Source of the DNA: Pseudomonas sp. WN033
GTDB taxonomy: Bacteria; Pseudomonadota; Gammaproteobacteria; Pseudomonadales; Pseudomonadaceae
NCBI GenBank assembly: GCA_002287035.1
Contig: NSKG01000010.1
Span: 62,001-126,000, forward strand
Direction of reading: 5' to 3'
Length of the DNA stretch: 64,000 nt
The notes beneath the pieces were generated by a model. That model was not told where the DNA came from. It was given only the letters and a program-made list of their open reading frames with translations, and did no database searches. Numbering within the stretch: position 1 is the stretch's first letter; each line of letters begins with the position of its first letter. Below, piece by piece: positions 62,456 through 64,000 of the stretch. The translations under genes and the position numbers were made by a program.

Positions 62456-63655
62456 TTACTTGCTGGCATTGAAGGGTTGTCCCTTGTCAGGCCGATGATC
62501 CTGGGGTAGCCCCAAAACCCGCTCGGCCAGCGTATTGAGCAGGAGTTCATCGGTACCACCGGCAATGCGCAGGGAGGGGTCCAGCCAGGCGCGGGTATAA
62601 TCATTCACCGGATGCCGATCCGGGAGCAGCCGTACGCCGCTGGCTCCCATCAGGTTCATTGCCACCGACCCCAGCGACTGGCGCAGGCGGCCGAGTAGCA
62701 GCTTGCGCATGGCTCCCTCGGGTCCTGGCTCATTGCCGTTGGCAAAAGCTTCCAGAGCACGGCGGTGGATGGCTCGCAGGCCCTGACGCTCGATGAATAC
62801 ATCGACGATCTTGGTTCTTACCTGCGGGTCATCCAGGGCTGGCTGTCCATCCACCGAGCTGTTGCAAGCCATTTCGATGAAGGTTTCCAACGCAGGGGCA
62901 TAGCCCGATTCATCGGTTACCGCATAGCGTTCGATCATCAGTGTTTCAACGGCAACCCTGAACCCGCCGTTGACTTCACCCAGTCGCTGCTCGTCGGGTA
63001 TGAATACGTCATCGAAGAACACCTCGTTCAGATCGCACTCATCGCCAAGTCGGCGGATCGGTTGCACGCTGACTCCTGGCGTCTTCATGTCCAAGAAGAA
63101 ATAGGTCAGGCCGGCATGTTTGGGCAAAGAGGGGTCGCTACGGGCAATGACCACCCCCCAATCGGATATCTGCGCCCAACTGGTCCAGACTTTCTGGCCG
63201 TTGAGTTTCCAGCCGCCTTCGGTTCGTTCGGCCTTGAGCCGCAGGGACGCGAGGTCGGATCCTGCGGAGGGTTCGGAAAACAGCTGGCACCAGATCAGAT
63301 CGCCGCGGACGGTTTGCGGCCCAAGGCGCTTGCGCCACGCTTCCGAGGCATAGCGCAGAAAGATGGGCAAAGGATTATTGACACTGATGCTGAAGTAAAC
63401 GAGTGGCAGGTCGTAACGCATTTCCTCTTCGCAGAATATGACCTTCTGCAATTCGCTGCCGCCAGCGCCACCGTATTCGCGCGGCAGTGTGATACAGGCG
63501 TAACCGTGGTCCGCCTTGAATGCCTGCCAGGCCTTTGCCAGTGCAAGGTCCTGCTCGAAACTCAGCCCTTTGCGCGCCTCACCCGAATAGGCTGGCGCAT
63601 GCGTGGCCAACCAGTCGATTGCCCGCAGGCGGTATTGCTCAAGTTCCTGGTTCAT
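62456..63655 (-). CDS. Acyl-CoA dehydrogenase, catalytic (alpha-type) subunit
   Basis: 399 residues. QLFSEPSAGSDLASLRL and NGQKVWTSWAQIS form the substrate/FAD region; IAGGTDELLLN carries the Glu of the GGxxEIQR motif in a divergent setting. Its start overlaps the stop of the upstream ACAD gene by 4 bases, so here the Glu-less partner comes first. Confidence 0.85.
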   Translation of the reverse strand: MNQELEQYRLRAIDWLATHAPAYSGEARKGLSFEQDLALAKAWQAFKADHGYACITLPREYGGAGGSELQKVIFCEEEMRYDLPLVYFSISVNNPLPIFLRYASEAWRKRLGPQTVRGDLIWCQLFSEPSAGSDLASLRLKAERTEGGWKLNGQKVWTSWAQISDWGVVIARSDPSLPKHAGLTYFFLDMKTPGVSVQPIRRLGDECDLNEVFFDDVFIPDEQRLGEVNGGFRVAVETLMIERYAVTDESGYAPALETFIEMACNSSVDGQPALDDPQVRTKIVDVFIERQGLRAIHRRALEAFANGNEPGPEGAMRKLLLGRLRQSLGSVAMNLMGASGVRLLPDRHPVNDYTRAWLDPSLRIAGGTDELLLNTLAERVLGLPQDHRPDKGQPFNASK

Positions 63656-64000
63656 TTTGAATGCTCCGCATGGGGCTGAGCTGACTGGCCGGCAATGGCG
63701 GACAGCAGCCGATTACTCCAGTGGTTGCTGGCACCCAGTTCCAGGGCCAGGCAGCGTGACCGACGATAATGGTGATGGGGCATGGCTTCCCAGGTAACGC
63801 CCATACCGCCATGCACATGCAGGTTTTCCTGTGCGGCATATTCATAGGCCTTTATGGCGGCCAGTCGGGCAGCGCATACCTGGGCGTCCTGATCCGCTGC
63901 CTGGGACTCGACGGCGGACAGGGCGGAGAATGCGCAGCCACGGGCGATCTCGATCAAGCAATAGCATTCCGCCAGCTTGTGCTTGATACCCTGGAAATGG
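63652..64000 (-). CDS. Acyl-CoA dehydrogenase, Glu-less subunit, 5' end beyond the window
   Basis: Only the C-terminal 115 residues are present; the frame stays open to base 64000. FQGIKHKLAECYCLIEIA and NLHVHGGMGVTWEAMPHHHYRRS are C-terminal ACAD signatures without the catalytic Glu. It pairs with the catalytic ACAD that follows with an ATGA overlap. Confidence 0.82.
   Translation of the reverse strand, partial: HFQGIKHKLAECYCLIEIARGCAFSALSAVESQAADQDAQVCAARLAAIKAYEYAAQENLHVHGGMGVTWEAMPHHHYRRSRCLALELGASNHWSNRLLSAIAGQSAQPHAEHSK

Noticed and set aside
1..64000. Mobile elements, tRNA genes, CRISPR arrays
   Set aside because: No transposase or integrase reading frame, no tRNA-like cloverleaf noticed, and no regularly spaced repeats.

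Overview
The window is a dense catabolic gene cluster, about 50 protein genes with almost no spare DNA. G+C-rich coding sequence, Shine-Dalgarno sites, many 1-4 base gene overlaps and the DUF1302/DUF1329/YCF48/RND set suggest a gammaproteobacterium of the Pseudomonas/Halopseudomonas/Marinobacter type. That placement is inference. No tRNA, rRNA, CRISPR, transposase or integrase was seen.

Layout. 1-6322 (+): APH-type kinase (cut by the window edge), its acyl-CoA dehydrogenase (ACAD) partner, two SDRs and an in-frame SDR-CoA ligase fusion. 6341-10937: crotonase, MFS carrier, PaaI-type thioesterase, SDR and a double-HTH ArsR/MarR-like regulator. 11137-12932 (+): KshA-like Rieske oxygenase and a TetR-family regulator. 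12917-20447 (-): aldehyde dehydrogenase, GMC alcohol oxidase and glcGFED (glycolate oxidase). 20599-37047: thioesterase II, a second CoA ligase, three alpha/beta hydrolases, two thiolase-like proteins without the nucleophilic Cys, SDR, MaoC-type hydratase, three crotonases, epoxide hydrolase, PF10118 metalloprotein and a GldA-like dehydrogenase. 37105-45748 (-): fused ACAD, ferredoxin, CoA ligase, an ACAD pair and a dienoyl-CoA reductase-like flavoprotein. 46341-55600 (+): two exported proteins (DUF1302, DUF1329), a YCF48-like propeller, an RND/MMPL transporter, a tetrad-less SDR and a CoA ligase. 55637-64000: degenerate isochorismatase-like protein, second fused ACAD, FadA-type thiolase and two more ACAD pairs.

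How it fits together. The inventory reads as uptake of a bulky hydrophobic compound, CoA activation (four ligases), oxygenation (Rieske plus ferredoxin, GMC/ALDH), repeated dehydrogenation by ACADs that always occur as a Glu-bearing half plus a Glu-less half, hydration, retro-aldol or thiolytic chain shortening, and ring or ester hydrolysis. Heteromeric ACADs, Cys-less thiolase-like proteins and a KshA-like oxygenase resemble bacterial steroid and polycyclic isoprenoid catabolism, but the diagnostic steroid genes (kstD, hsaC, ipdAB) are not present, so the substrate is unknown.

The most notable non-coding signal is a recurring palindrome, roughly AACTRAYNNNNNRTCAGCT, in the promoter region of nearly every transcription unit from 7.3 kb to 56.4 kb. 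It suggests one repressor controls the whole set. The TetR-family protein (12312) or the double-HTH protein (10107) are the candidates inside the window. The GMC/ALDH unit carries a different palindrome and may be controlled separately.
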